In this document: in pieces, positions 1 to 10,559 of the stretch
Layout: each line of letters opens with the position of its first letter
Position numbering within the stretch: position 1 is the stretch's first letter
Assembly: GCA_020442165.1 (NCBI GenBank)
Contig: JAGRKV010000032.1
Coordinates: 62,001-126,000, forward strand
Source: Hyphomicrobiaceae bacterium
GTDB lineage: Bacteria > Pseudomonadota > Alphaproteobacteria > Rhizobiales > Hyphomicrobiaceae
Length of the DNA: 64,000 nucleotides
Direction: 5' to 3'
Position numbers and translations under genes: made by a program
The notes under the pieces: model-generated
Seen by the model: the letters and a program-made list of their open reading frames with translations, nothing else
The model's database searches: none
Told to the model about the DNA's origin: nothing

Positions 1-1
1 G

Positions 2-673
2 CAGGTTCTCAAGGACCTTTACGACTATCTCAAGGACATGGCGCTGGTGTTCGTCACCGTGGTTGCCGCCTACCTTGCCAACGTATTCCAGAAGCGTTCG
101 AAGTTTGTTGAGAACCTAGAGCGGGAATGGCGCGGCATCGTCGCCACCAAGGCGGTTCTGGTGACCTACTGCGACCGTCCCTATCCATCGACCGACGATT
201 ATCTCAATGCCTTTGCCCGCATCTCCGAGACCATCGATGGCATGCGCATTGTCTATCGCAATGCGGGGGAGACGAGCGGGCTGGTCGGGCTTTATCCCTA
301 TTCGCCACTGCACGACATGCGCCGCGCACTGCAATGGCTCGATCCGCGCAAGAAGCCCAACACCACGGCAGCGGAGCGGAAGCTGGCACAGGACGCGATA
401 CTGCAGTCGTTCTATGCACTCAGAGAAAATTTCCTGGAGGAACTCGATCTGGAAGAGCCGCGTCATCCTCTTCTGATTTCAGGCGGGCGGCGGCTGAAGA
501 AATCGGGTGCGACACGCGGCGCCAAGGCGGAGCAGGAACGGCAGCGCAAACGGCTCGACAAGGAGCAGCAGCCGCGACCAGACGTCGATACGCTTCTGTC
601 CCACCTTTATTACGCTGAACAACAAGGCGATGCCGCCAACGAGGAAGGCAACGGCCGCCGGTTGGCCCCCTAG
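2..673 (+). CDS. Hypothetical membrane protein, 5' end outside the window
   Basis: The reading frame is open to the left edge of the window, so the true start probably lies upstream; the first ATG inside is at 38. Just after that ATG is a hydrophobic stretch (LVFVTVVAAYLA) that could be a single membrane segment. It is followed by a soluble region rich in charged residues and an Arg/Lys/Glu-rich C-terminal tail that looks disordered or coiled. I do not recognise the family. The TAG stop at 671-673 is the first triplet of an inverted repeat that recurs elsewhere in the window, so the gene ends exactly at a repeat boundary. Confidence 0.6.
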   Translation, partial: QVLKDLYDYLKDMALVFVTVVAAYLANVFQKRSKFVENLEREWRGIVATKAVLVTYCDRPYPSTDDYLNAFARISETIDGMRIVYRNAGETSGLVGLYPYSPLHDMRRALQWLDPRKKPNTTAAERKLAQDAILQSFYALRENFLEELDLEEPRHPLLISGGRRLKKSGATRGAKAEQERQRKRLDKEQQPRPDVDTLLSHLYYAEQQGDAANEEGNGRRLAP

Positions 674-713
674 ATCGTTTCAGAATTACGTTGAAACGGT
701 CTGGTTCTTTCCG
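671..713. repeat. Family-2 dispersed repeat, copy 1 (short)
   Basis: It starts TAGATCGTTTCA and contains the inverted arms CGTTTCA and TGAAACG around a 9-base loop. The sequence then continues like the start of the longer copies at 3613 and 46446. The TAG is the stop codon of the preceding gene. Confidence 0.6.
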
Positions 714-770
714 CGCGCGCAACCGTTCATCGCTGATGCTCGGAATGCTCCACGAGGATGGCGCCTCATC

Positions 771-1310
771 TCAGCTGCGCGGCGTGGATGTATAGATCGG
801 TTCGGCTGCCGGCGAGGAGCGGCGGACGACCACCCGATGTGCCTGGTCGAGCGAATTGAAAGCAAGATTGATACGGCGGGCCATGGCCTCCAGGTAGTCC
901 ATAACCTCCTTTGGCAGCTCGGCATTGGAGAAGCGGTCGGGGTGATAGATCTTGGCCAGATCGACATACGCCTTGCGGATCTCGTCGTGACTGGCGCCGG
1001 TGCTCACGCCGAGCGTCTGGTGGGGATTGAATGAATCCTCGCCCCGGATCACGCGGCGAAGCTGGCTGGCGGAGGGAACGCGGGTCAATTTCAGCGCCCG
1101 GATGGCGCTCTTGGCGATCAGCTCGACGTCGCCGCCATAGGCACGAAATTCGAGGAACACGCCGGGGCCATTCAGCACGTCCTGGACCGGGCGTGTCGAC
1201 GGCATCAGCAATTCGCCCTTCAAGATCTGGCGGTCATCCAGCGTCAGTTCGGCGGGAACCGGAATGCACTGGCTTTGTGCCATATTGTCAACGCGCGTGC
1301 GCTCGAACAT
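771..1310 (-). CDS. J-domain (DnaJ-like) protein
   Basis: A 179-residue protein with a J domain at its C-terminal end, about residues 105-165. This includes the diagnostic HPD tripeptide in YHPDRF, preceded by a DEIRKAYVDLAKIYH helix. J domains stimulate the ATPase of DnaK/Hsp70, so a co-chaperone role is inferred. The first ~100 residues match no domain I know and may select clients. The Gly/Phe and zinc-finger regions of true DnaJ are absent. The start at 1310 is favoured by a GGAG about 8 bases upstream; an ATG at 1283 is an alternative. It is divergent from typA. Confidence 0.75.
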   Translation of the reverse strand: MFERTRVDNMAQSQCIPVPAELTLDDRQILKGELLMPSTRPVQDVLNGPGVFLEFRAYGGDVELIAKSAIRALKLTRVPSASQLRRVIRGEDSFNPHQTLGVSTGASHDEIRKAYVDLAKIYHPDRFSNAELPKEVMDYLEAMARRINLAFNSLDQAHRVVVRRSSPAAEPIYTSTPRS

Positions 1311-1628
1311 CTCTGCGTCTCCGGGGTCTTGCGTGTTTGTGTCCCAACCTGGGACGCGCCACTAGCCGATATGGCTCCTGCAGCAAATTCCGTGCAATCG
1401 GGGTGCAAACTACCTTAGGACCGCGATTTGGCGCCCGGCCATTCCAGCCTTGCGGGAGCCTGATGGAGCGGTGTGACAGACCTGCCGCTGGCGGGCTGCC
1501 CGGCGATGTGATACCTCCCAGCCAACTTTTTGCGCCGCACACACTGCGACCCCAAGTCGGCCAATTGCCGAGCCCGGTTGACGGCGCCCAAATGCCCCGC
1601 ATGACAACGGGCCTACCCCAGGACACCT
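1311..1628. other. Divergent intergenic region between J-domain gene and typA
   Basis: No gene was found in these 318 bases. They must hold the promoters of both flanking genes. A small inverted repeat (GTCCC/GGGAC, 1341-1355) is the only structure seen. Confidence 0.5.
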
Positions 1629-3455
<1,827 letters not shown>

Positions 3456-3951
3456 GGCCCGCATGCGACTTGGCCCAGGCCCTGGTGACGGCGCGTAGCG
3501 GCTTTCGCTCAGATGAGCGGTAGCTGGGCGGGCTGCCATGGGTGAAAAAGTGCAACAACGCCGTTTGGGCAAGCATGTGGCGACGCTGATCGCGCGGGCC
3601 CAGCGCCTGGGCTAGATCGGCTCGGACTTACGTTGAAACGATCCAGATTTCTTCGCACACGCAGCTATCCCTCGCCATCGCTCGGGCTGCTCTGCGGGGG
3701 GGCGGCGCAAAGCGCCGGGCCGCAGTCGCGGCCTTAACACGATCCACCTTGGCCGGAATCGCTCTAGCGCAGCATTGGGCATGCGTGGCCTCTACGCTAT
3801 TTTGAAACCACCGCTGTGGCATTGCCCTTATTGCGTGTATCTATCCCGATAGGGCTTGGACGGCATGTAACCATGTCAAACTTTAACTATGTTTCTCAAG
3901 ACTCTAGAAACGACAATATGGCGATAGTTCCCGCTACCTAAGTCAAAAATA
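3456..3951. other. Gene-free region after typA
   Basis: No convincing gene was found in these 496 bases. The middle (3613-3768) is a full-length copy of a dispersed repeat. The last ~130 bases are AT-richer and probably carry the promoter of the membrane protein that follows. Confidence 0.5.
3613..3768. repeat. Family-2 dispersed repeat, copy 2 (full length)
   Basis: About 156 bases closely resembling 46446-46599. Both share the ACGTTGAAACGATCC arm, an ATTTCTTC segment, a block containing CCGGGCCGCAGTCGCGGCC, and the end CTTGGCCGGAATCGCTC. In this copy the left arm of the first hairpin has decayed (TAGATCGGCTCG instead of GGATCGTTTCA). Confidence 0.75.
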
Positions 3952-4551
3952 ATGGGACTGCACATGGTGGGCGCTATGGCTAGCCAATCAGCAATCGTGG
4001 TCCAGCGGCCTGGACTAGAAGAACTCATCGCCAGACCCTATGCGGGTGGCCACGCCAGCGCGCCGATATTGCTCGTGCTTGCCACTTTGGGCACGCTGGG
4101 CGCGATCGGTTCCGCTGAGTTTCTTCCATCCTTGATGATGCCGATGATCTTGACGTTGGTTTTCGTGCTGTTCGGCGCGGCTGGGCTGATGCTTTTCAGC
4201 TTTGTTGCCACCGGCGACCTCATTGAAGCGCGTTTCGATGCGGAAACCCAGAAAGCGCATTTGCTCTACCGGGGACCGACAGCGCACACCGAATGGCCTT
4301 TGCCCTTTTCCAAGATTTCCGGCGCACGCATGGCGATGAGCTACGGCGCGGGTGGCACAAAGGTGAGCACCCCCACCCTGGATCTCGCCAATGGCAAAAG
4401 CCTCACACTGCCGGGTTCAACGACCTGGGCGGACATTGAAGCCATACGTGACATGATCGGCGGCGATACCGACGAATGGGCGGCCGCCTGGGAAAAGCGC
4501 GCCAGTGCGCAGCCACATGTCTACGCCCGCCAAGGCCGCCGGCGCGGCTAA
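3952..4551 (+). CDS. Hypothetical two-helix membrane protein
   Basis: A 199-residue protein with two predicted membrane helices at about residues 38-55 (PILLVLATLGTLGAIG) and 63-87 (MILTLVFVLFGAAGLMLFSF). A cytosolic or periplasmic domain follows, in which the phrase FDAETQKAHLLYRGPTAHTE suggests a small beta-rich PH-like fold. I do not recognise the family. In-frame ATGs at 3952, 3964 and 3976 all have poor ribosome sites; the third, giving MASQSAIVVQRPG, has the best upstream purine stretch. The gene stands alone between the repeat and a small secreted protein. Confidence 0.6.
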   Translation: MGLHMVGAMASQSAIVVQRPGLEELIARPYAGGHASAPILLVLATLGTLGAIGSAEFLPSLMMPMILTLVFVLFGAAGLMLFSFVATGDLIEARFDAETQKAHLLYRGPTAHTEWPLPFSKISGARMAMSYGAGGTKVSTPTLDLANGKSLTLPGSTTWADIEAIRDMIGGDTDEWAAAWEKRASAQPHVYARQGRRRG

Positions 4552-4825
4552 AGCCTGCTGCCCAGCGGAAACCTGCGCTGCTTTCCCGGCCGTATTGGCT
4601 GCGGCGCACGCACACCCCGATCAACGTGTGGGTATTGCCCTGTGCAACCAGGTGCCTGAATCCGGTTTGCCAATCGCAGGGCAGCCGCGAGGCTTTACTT
4701 GGATTTTGATATGTTATAGTGTTTCATATTGTCGGCCAGCCCAGCTCAGCGCCGGGCATAGGGGCCAGATCGCAAGCAGAACCGCTGCGAAACCACAAGG
4801 CGTTCCAAATCACAAGGAGACTGAG

Positions 4826-5083
4826 ATGACGAGACTTCTGCTCGCGTGCGGTTGCGCACTATTTCTCTCCTTCACGCCCGCTTTGGCCGACGAAAAGCCA
4901 AGCGATGCGGAAGCCAAAAAGATTCAAGAAGCGCTCACGCAAATCGGCTGTTCAGGCGGCGAGAGCGAAAAGGAGAGTGAAGCAACCGGTGTTTTCGAGA
5001 TCGACGACGCAAAGTGCAAGGACGGACAATTCGACATCAAGCTCGACAAGGACTTCAAGCTGATGTCGATGACCCGCGACTGA
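4826..5083 (+). CDS. Small secreted PepSY-like protein
   Basis: An 85-residue precursor with a clear Sec signal peptide (MTRLLLACGCALFLSFTPALA, cleavage after ALA). The acidic mature part of about 64 residues contains two cysteines. The pattern of a small helix, then VFEIDDAKCKDGQFDIKLD and a final strand, resembles a single PepSY-type module, which would be periplasmic; this is inference from the shape only. An AAGGAG site sits about 8 bases before the ATG at 4826, so the longer upstream frame is rejected. A strong terminator follows. Confidence 0.75.
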   Translation: MTRLLLACGCALFLSFTPALADEKPSDAEAKKIQEALTQIGCSGGESEKESEATGVFEIDDAKCKDGQFDIKLDKDFKLMSMTRD

Positions 5084-5110
5084 CCTTTCAAGGCAACTTC
5101 ACGCAACCAG

Positions 5111-5139
5111 GCCGCCGGATTCTCCCCGGCGGCTTTTTC
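5111..5139 (+). terminator. Rho-independent terminator of the small secreted protein
   Basis: GCCGCCGG pairs with CCGGCGGC around a short loop, and the stem is followed immediately by TTTTT. Confidence 0.85.
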
Positions 5140-5224
5140 GTTTTCCCTGTCTTGTGTGGCGCGTTGCTTTGACTTGGCCGCAACGCCTGCCTATGCACGC
5201 CTGAAGCGGTCATGCCTATGCTCT

Positions 5225-6634
5225 ATGCCACGAGGCGCCGCCGCTACCTTCCGCTACCCGGAGAACGTCCCGTTGCCGCAGGACCCGAGCCGACATTTGC
5301 CACAGCCGTCAGCCGCCGCGCCCTTGGCGCAGCGGCAGGAAGCGTGGCCGGCGGACGTCGTGCCGACGGCGGAGTACGAAGCCGCACTTGATTTCGCCCG
5401 CTCCGCGCAAGGCAACCTCTTCGTCACCGGCCGCGCAGGCACCGGCAAGTCGACATTGCTTCGCCACATGCGCGATGCTCTGTCGGTGGAAGCTGCCGTC
5501 GTGGCGCCCACCGGGCTTGCGGCCGTCAATGTCGGCGGGCAGACCATTCATTCGTTTTTCGGACTGCCGCCGCGCCTGATCCGCCCGGACGACATCAGGC
5601 GGAGCCGCAACGGGCGCGTCATGCGACGCCTGGAGCTGCTCATCATCGATGAAATTTCGATGGTCCGTTCCGACCTCATGGCGGCGATCGATCTGTCCTT
5701 GCGGCTCAACCGCGGTCGCGCGCGCGAACCTTTCGGCGGGGTGCGGTTGTTGATGTTCGGCGACCTCCACCAGCTTCCCCCGGTCGTGACCGATCCGGAG
5801 GTGGCCGAGCACCTTGAAAGTGCTCATGGCGGCCCGTTTTTCTTCTCTGTCAGCGCGCTGCAGGAGGGCGCGGGAACCACGCTGCTCGAACTCGAACAGG
5901 TGTTCCGCCAGAGTGACGAGGCACTGCTGCACGTTCTTAACCGTGTGCGTGATGGCGAAGCCGACGAAACGGATCTCGAATTACTCAACGAGAGGGTTCA
6001 TCCGATCCGCACGCTGGGGGAGGGCGATCCATACGTCATCCTGACGCCGACCAACAACGCCGCGCAGCGCATAAACATGGCGTATCTCGATGCGCTGCCC
6101 GCCCAAGCGCGCACCTACGAAGCCGGTGTGACGGGCGAGTTCAATGCCGCAGCACAGCCGACCGACCAGGTTTTGGTGCTGAAGCCGGGGGCGAAGGTCA
6201 TTCTGTTGCGCAACGATCCCGACCGGCGATGGGTCAACGGCACTGTCGCGCGGGTTTCACGGCTCACCGAGCGCCAGGTCTTCATCGAAGTCGGGGGGCG
6301 CGAATACGAGCTGGAGCCCGTCTCGTGGGAGAGCCGCCGGTATGCTTTCGACCAGACAGCAGAGAAGGTCGTGGAAACAGTCGCCGGCACCTTCAAGCAG
6401 TTTCCGTTGAGGCTGGCCTGGGCGCTGACTATACATAAGTCGCAGGGGCTGACGCTCGACCGGGTATATATCGATCTGGGTCGTGGTACTTTCGCCCATG
6501 GGCAGGCCTATGTCGCTTTGTCGCGGTGCCGCTCTCTTGAGGGTATGGCGTTGGCGCGGCCGCTTCGGCCCAGCGATATCCTGTTCGATCCCGGCGCCAT
6601 GGGTTACCGGCAGCTTTTCCCCCGACTGATTTGA
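5225..6634 (+). CDS. PIF1/RecD-like superfamily 1B DNA helicase
   Basis: About 469 residues. Walker A is GRAGTGKST, the Walker B/DEAD-like motif is LIIDEISMV, motif III is GDLHQLPPV, and the C-terminal UvrD_C2-like motif is HKSQGLTLDRVYID followed by YVALSRCRSLEG. These are the hallmarks of PIF1-type and RecD2-type 5'-to-3' helicases, so unwinding of DNA during repair or replication is inferred. No RecB, RecC or nuclease partner is nearby. The start is uncertain: the frame is open from a GTG at 5156, and ATG 5225 is chosen because it clears the upstream terminator, although no good ribosome site is seen. Confidence 0.85.
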   Translation: MPRGAAATFRYPENVPLPQDPSRHLPQPSAAAPLAQRQEAWPADVVPTAEYEAALDFARSAQGNLFVTGRAGTGKSTLLRHMRDALSVEAAVVAPTGLAAVNVGGQTIHSFFGLPPRLIRPDDIRRSRNGRVMRRLELLIIDEISMVRSDLMAAIDLSLRLNRGRAREPFGGVRLLMFGDLHQLPPVVTDPEVAEHLESAHGGPFFFSVSALQEGAGTTLLELEQVFRQSDEALLHVLNRVRDGEADETDLELLNERVHPIRTLGEGDPYVILTPTNNAAQRINMAYLDALPAQARTYEAGVTGEFNAAAQPTDQVLVLKPGAKVILLRNDPDRRWVNGTVARVSRLTERQVFIEVGGREYELEPVSWESRRYAFDQTAEKVVETVAGTFKQFPLRLAWALTIHKSQGLTLDRVYIDLGRGTFAHGQAYVALSRCRSLEGMALARPLRPSDILFDPGAMGYRQLFPRLI

Positions 6635-6661
6635 CGTGCATCACAGCCAACGAACTGATTT

Positions 6662-6834
6662 TGCGGTGCAATCGCACATCGGCCCATGCCATGCTGCATT
6701 GCAATATGTTGTCGACACTGATGTGGATCGTGTTGACCCTTACGTAATGTCCGAATCACGGCCTATCCGACAATGCCTGTTGGAATTTTAAGCATACATT
6801 TTTCGCGTGGCAGCAAAATCTATGTTGCAATGCA
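6662..6834. promoter_or_regulatory. Three TGC-N3-GCA sites upstream of the phasin gene (putative PhaR operators)
   Basis: The palindromes TGCGGTGCA (6662-6670), TGCATTGCA (6695-6703) and TGCAATGCA (6826-6834) cluster within 173 bases. PhaR, the repressor of phasin genes in Paracoccus denitrificans, is described as binding this kind of TGC-N3-GCA site. The third site overlaps the -35 element proposed for the phasin promoter. Confidence 0.55.
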
Positions 6835-6853
6835 CAACGACTTCGGCTATGTT
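6825..6853 (+). promoter_or_regulatory. Putative phasin promoter
   Basis: TTGCAA (-35) and TATGTT (-10) are separated by 17 bases. The result would be a 5' leader of roughly 120 bases before the phasin ATG at 6981. It is predicted by eye only. Confidence 0.4.
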
Positions 6854-6980
6854 CTGAACATCGAGACGACAGGTCGTGGATCACACGATTTGATGCAGTC
6901 CTGCCCCGATGGTCCCGATGGGACTCTTAAGTTCAGTCGCAAGAAATCAACCAACCGATACCCCACAAAGGAGCAAAACA

Positions 6981-7436
6981 ATGAATGAGCAATTCACCCG
7001 CCAGGCGCAGGACATGTTCGCCGCTGCAAAGGACGCCCGCATCCCTGAGAACATCCAGGCGATGGCTGAGGACGGCGTGCAGAAGACCCGCGAGGCCTAT
7101 TACAAGATGAGCGCGGTTGCCAAGGACGGCGCCAAGGTCGTCGAGGAAGTCATGCTTGCTTCGCAGGCTGGCGCCAAGGCCATCGGCGACAAGCTGATCC
7201 ACAACACCACGGTTAACACGGAAGCAGCCTTCGATGCCGCGCAGGCCATTGCTCGCGCCAAGACGCTTCCGGAAGTCGTTCGCCTCCAGGCCGATTTCCT
7301 GCAGCAGCAGCTGGCTGTTGCCGGCGCTCAGAGCAAGGAGCTGTTCGAGCTGTCCACCAAGGTTGCCAAGCAGACGTTCGAAACGGTGAACGCTGCCGCC
7401 ACGAAGGGTTTCGAGCAGATGAAGAACGCCGGCTAA
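6981..7436 (+). CDS. Phasin family protein
   Basis: A 151-residue, almost entirely helical, Ala-, Lys- and Glu-rich protein typical of Phasin_2-type proteins. Amphipathic repeats lie around VQKTREAYYKMSAVAKDGAKV and the ending is TFETVNAAATKGFEQMKNAG. Phasins coat polyhydroxyalkanoate granules; some rhizobial members are general chaperone-like proteins. The ATG at 6981 follows an AAAGGAG ribosome site. PHA synthase genes are not in this window. The upstream TGC-N3-GCA palindromes suggest PhaR control, and a hairpin at 7503 ends the unit. Confidence 0.9.
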   Translation: MNEQFTRQAQDMFAAAKDARIPENIQAMAEDGVQKTREAYYKMSAVAKDGAKVVEEVMLASQAGAKAIGDKLIHNTTVNTEAAFDAAQAIARAKTLPEVVRLQADFLQQQLAVAGAQSKELFELSTKVAKQTFETVNAAATKGFEQMKNAG

Positions 7437-7502
7437 GCTGGCGCGTCTGATGGCGGTGCATTGAGCGGGGTTGCCGCCTTCTGCGATTGAACACCTACTG
7501 AC

Positions 7503-7538
7503 AGAACGCCCGGGGCCCATGTGTCTCCGGGCGTTCTG
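7503..7538 (+). terminator. Hairpin terminator after the phasin gene
   Basis: AGAACGCCCGG and CCGGGCGTTCT form a perfect 11-bp stem around a 14-base loop. Only a weak T tract follows, so it is a likely but not certain terminator. Confidence 0.65.
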
Positions 7539-7755
7539 CTATTGGGCGGCTGTCTGGTAGCTGCGGTCACGCCTTGCAGAGGGAAGCATTCGCAAGAAAA
7601 AACCAATCCGCCAGGGCGCCGGCGCCATGCCGCAACACTTGTAGCTGCAGGCGGTCATGCGGGCTTATCGCCAAGTCGCAGAGGCAACGAAAAAATGCAT
7701 GCGCCAGAGTGACAATCAGCAGAGACAAACGCTTTTTTCGCGCTATAGTCAGGGC

Positions 7756-8265
7756 ATGCTTGGTTCGAGTTTTCAAGTACGCGTGCGTTCCGGTCAGCTT
7801 TCCGATGCGAAGGCTTTGGCCGACGTTTTCGAGCGTTCATGGCGGCATGCCTACGTGGGCATCCTGCCTCGTGCTCACCTTGAATCCCTCATCCTGAGAC
7901 GTGGACGCCGCTGGTGGACAAGTGCCATTCGCGCGGGCGATTCAATTCTCGTGCTCGAAGTCGAAGGCGTCATCTGCGGCTATGCCTCATGCGGGCCCGC
8001 GCGCCATCGCAGCCGGTATGAGGGAGAGATCTATGAGATCTACCTGGTGCCCGAGTACCAGGGGCTCGGGTTCGGGGAACTGCTATTTGAAGCCTGCCGC
8101 AATGTGCTCGACGAGCGCAAGCTCGATGGCCTGATCGTCTGGGCGCTGGCGGACAACGACTTGGCAGCAGATTTCTACTGGCGGCGCGGCGGTCGTCCGG
8201 TGCGGCAGGCCACCGACAAGCTTGGCGAAGTGGAAATGCGGCGGGTCGGCTTCGGCTGGCCTTGA
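7756..8265 (+). CDS. GNAT-family N-acetyltransferase
   Basis: About 169 residues of a single GNAT domain. The acetyl-CoA binding motif A is visible as IYLVPEYQGLGFGELLFEAC (R/Q-x-x-G-x-G/A pattern), preceded by the beta-bulge strand with the acidic EGEIYEIYLV. The C-terminal ADNDLAADFYWRRGGR is the usual AxNxxAxxFYxxxGF helix. The substrate is unknown; proteins of this RimI-like shape acetylate amines or N-termini. The ATG at 7756 is favoured over upstream in-frame starts because the conserved strand begins shortly after it. No operon partner. Confidence 0.85.
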   Translation: MLGSSFQVRVRSGQLSDAKALADVFERSWRHAYVGILPRAHLESLILRRGRRWWTSAIRAGDSILVLEVEGVICGYASCGPARHRSRYEGEIYEIYLVPEYQGLGFGELLFEACRNVLDERKLDGLIVWALADNDLAADFYWRRGGRPVRQATDKLGEVEMRRVGFGWP

Positions 8266-8611
8266 TCGATCCCGCGATTATCATGTCGGTCCTGGGCCGG
8301 CAGCCGCCGGCCTCGCGAGCGCTGCACTCCGAATTCCTCAGCGAGCACTTTCTGCCTGCAACTTTGCAACCCTATGCGCGTCCTCAGCCATCCCCTGCCG
8401 CCTAATCTCCGCGCCTTCCGCCGCGCGCCTCCCCCCACGCCTGGCCGCCTGAAACTCTCGGCCAGAGGAAATTCGGCCAAAAGTTGCCTCAGATTGCTGG
8501 CCTCGAACAAAAGGGGGGATTGCTCCTTCGACCACACTCGGGCAGCTAACATCTGCTGTGGACCGCGAAGCCCGGCCAATCGACGAGGACAACCCCAAAG
8601 GAGCCCCCAAC
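8266..8611. other. Gene-free region upstream of ppa
   Basis: I see no credible gene, repeat or hairpin in these 346 bases. The ppa promoter is presumably inside. Confidence 0.4.
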
Positions 8612-9205
8612 ATGCGCATCGACGCTATCTCGATCGGCAAACATCCCCCGGACGACATTAACGTCATCATCGAGGTGCCCGTTGGCGGCGAACCCATCAA
8701 GTACGAGATGGACAAGGACGCCGGCGCGCTCGTGGTCGACCGTTTTCTCTACACGCCGATGCGTTATCCGGGGAACTACGGGTTCGTACCGCACACTCTT
8801 TCACCCGATGGCGACCCGATCGACGTACTTGTTTGCAACACGCGCACGATCGTCCCCGGCGGCATCATCAATTGCCGCCCCATCGGCGTGATGATGATGG
8901 AAGATGATGGCGGCGGCGACGAGAAGATCATCGCTGTTCCCAGCTCCAAGATCTCCGCGCGTTACGACCGCATCCGCACGATTGCCGACCTGCCACCCAT
9001 CACGAAATCGCAGATCGAGCACTTCTTCCAGCACTACAAGGACCTCGAACCCGGCAAATGGGTCAAGATCGTAGCTTGGGGCGATGTGGATGACGCCAAG
9101 CGGATAATCCGCGAAGCCATTGATCGCGCAAAGGCTGCCGAAGCCCCGCCGGAAGCCGTTAAGGAAGACAGCACGGCCAAGGGCAAAGGCAAGTCCAAGG
9201 GCTAA
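8612..9205 (+). CDS. ppa: Inorganic pyrophosphatase
   Basis: A 197-residue family I soluble pyrophosphatase, which hydrolyses PPi to phosphate and drives biosynthetic reactions. The family signature is present as DGDPIDVLV, with active-site aspartates, preceded by KYEMDKD and [17 protein letters not shown]. The family is usually about 175 residues; the extra ~20 residues are a Lys/Gly/Ser-rich tail ([10 protein letters not shown]). The ATG at 8612 has an AAAGGAG site 8 bases upstream, which excludes the longer frame. Transcription appears independent of dapB. Confidence 0.96.
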   Translation: MRIDAISIGKHPPDDINVIIEVPVGGEPIKYEMDKDAGALVVDRFLYTPMRYPGNYGFVPHTLSPDGDPIDVLVCNTRTIVPGGIINCRPIGVMMMEDDGGGDEKIIAVPSSKISARYDRIRTIADLPPITKSQIEHFFQHYKDLEPGKWVKIVAWGDVDDAKRIIREAIDRAKAAEAPPEAVKEDSTAKGKGKSKG

Positions 9206-9517
9206 TCAACGAGGCGGGCGGGCGACAGATGGGCTTCCGCATGGAGCGCAGTCTGTCGTCTGTCCAGACGGTTACATTGCACCGGGGCTTGCCGATACTG
9301 CGATATGCGGGTTCATCGCGAAGTGCCTGCAAGGGCGCTATGGCGCCATTTGGCGCCCCAGCGTGCAGTCTGCTGTGTCCTTGGCCATTGTCCTCATTCC
9401 CGAGCACGCCAGGCAGGCAACAAATCCCGCGCACTTTCACTGCGCTGCGCCGGTTGCTATACCGCGCCCCATGGCCGGGCCATTTCCCCGCGCCAACGCA
9501 AACCTAGCGAGGAGCGC
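9206..9517. other. Gene-free region between ppa and dapB
   Basis: In these 312 bases nothing beyond the dapB ribosome site (GCGAGGAG at 9507-9514) could be identified. Confidence 0.4.
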
Positions 9518-10324
9518 ATGGGCAACATGAAGATCGCTGTGATGGGCGCCGGCGGACGCATGGGGCGTGAACTCATTCGCTCGGTGCATGCCATCGACGG
9601 CTGCGCAGTCGGCGGCGGCGTGGAGCAGGCCGGTTCACCATTTCTCGGCCAGGACGTCGGCGCGCTCGCTGGCATCGGCGAACTGGGCATCGCCATTTCG
9701 GACGACGCACTCGACGTGATGACCAAGGTCGATGCCATCCTGGATTTCACGGCGCCGGCGGCAACTGTCGAATTTGCCGGACTGGCGGCCAACGCCCGCA
9801 TCGTACACGTCATCGGCACGACCGGGCTGCGGCCGGAGCACGAATCGGCGATCGAGGCCGCGGCGCGGCATGCGACCATCATCAAGGCCGGCAACATGAG
9901 CCTCGGCGTCAATCTGCTCGCTGCGGTAACGCGCCGTGTCGCGGAGGCTCTCGATGCCGACTTCGACATCGAAATCGTCGAGATGCATCACCGGCACAAG
10001 GTCGACGCCCCATCCGGCACGGCACTTATGCTCGGGCAGGCAGCGGCCGATGGGCGAAAAGTAACACTTGAGGACGTTTCGGTGAGATGCCGCGACGGCC
10101 ACACCGGGGCCCGGCGGCGTGGCGACATCGGCTTCCAATCGCTGCGAGGCGGTAGTGTCGTTGGAGACCATTCGGTGATCTTCGCGGGCGAGGGGGAGCG
10201 CATCGAACTCACCCACGTCGCGGGGGATCGCGGCATCTTTGCACGCGGCGCAGTGAAGGCTGCGTTATGGGGACGGGGACGGGGTCCGGGGTTGTTCACG
10301 ATGACCGATGTGCTGGGTATTTGA
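9518..10324 (+). CDS. dapB: 4-hydroxy-tetrahydrodipicolinate reductase
   Basis: A 268-residue DapB that makes tetrahydrodipicolinate with NAD(P)H in the diaminopimelate/lysine pathway. The dinucleotide-binding GxxGxxGR loop is [13 protein letters not shown] near the N-terminus. The substrate loop [18 protein letters not shown], containing the catalytic His and the Lys, is about 160 residues in. The start at 9518 follows GGAG and gives [13 protein letters not shown]. With dapF and asd elsewhere in the window it supplies peptidoglycan precursors. gpmA follows 235 bases downstream. Confidence 0.97.
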   Translation: MGNMKIAVMGAGGRMGRELIRSVHAIDGCAVGGGVEQAGSPFLGQDVGALAGIGELGIAISDDALDVMTKVDAILDFTAPAATVEFAGLAANARIVHVIGTTGLRPEHESAIEAAARHATIIKAGNMSLGVNLLAAVTRRVAEALDADFDIEIVEMHHRHKVDAPSGTALMLGQAAADGRKVTLEDVSVRCRDGHTGARRRGDIGFQSLRGGSVVGDHSVIFAGEGERIELTHVAGDRGIFARGAVKAALWGRGRGPGLFTMTDVLGI

Positions 10325-10382
10325 TGCGCCGCAATGCATGCAAACGACCTGCCCCTAGAACGCCTCAGAGGCTCTTTGATTG

Positions 10383-10431
10383 GAGCAGGTTCTTCATGCC
10401 GAACCGGCGGCCACTTCGGCTGAACATGCTC
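10383..10431. repeat. Family-1 palindromic repeat, copy 1 (diverged)
   Basis: GAGCA ... TGCTC outer arms and GCCGAA/TTCGGC inner arms. Other copies have GCTGAA/TTCAGC, so the inner stem is kept by compensating changes. A more decayed relative may follow at about 10440-10492. Confidence 0.65.
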
Positions 10432-10559
10432 TTGGACCGGTGCGTGTCTTTCACACCGCTCATGAAGATAACCGGGCTGAGCGTGCTCGCATTTTGGAGC
10501 CGGCCCTACTCAACGGCCTGTAGGCATGTCGCCTCACATGAAGCAAGGATCTGATCGAT

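Noticed and set aside
4700..4730. Possible Zur box (ATGTTATA) before the small secreted protein
   Set aside because: Only one half-site is present; the second half is GTGTTTCATA.
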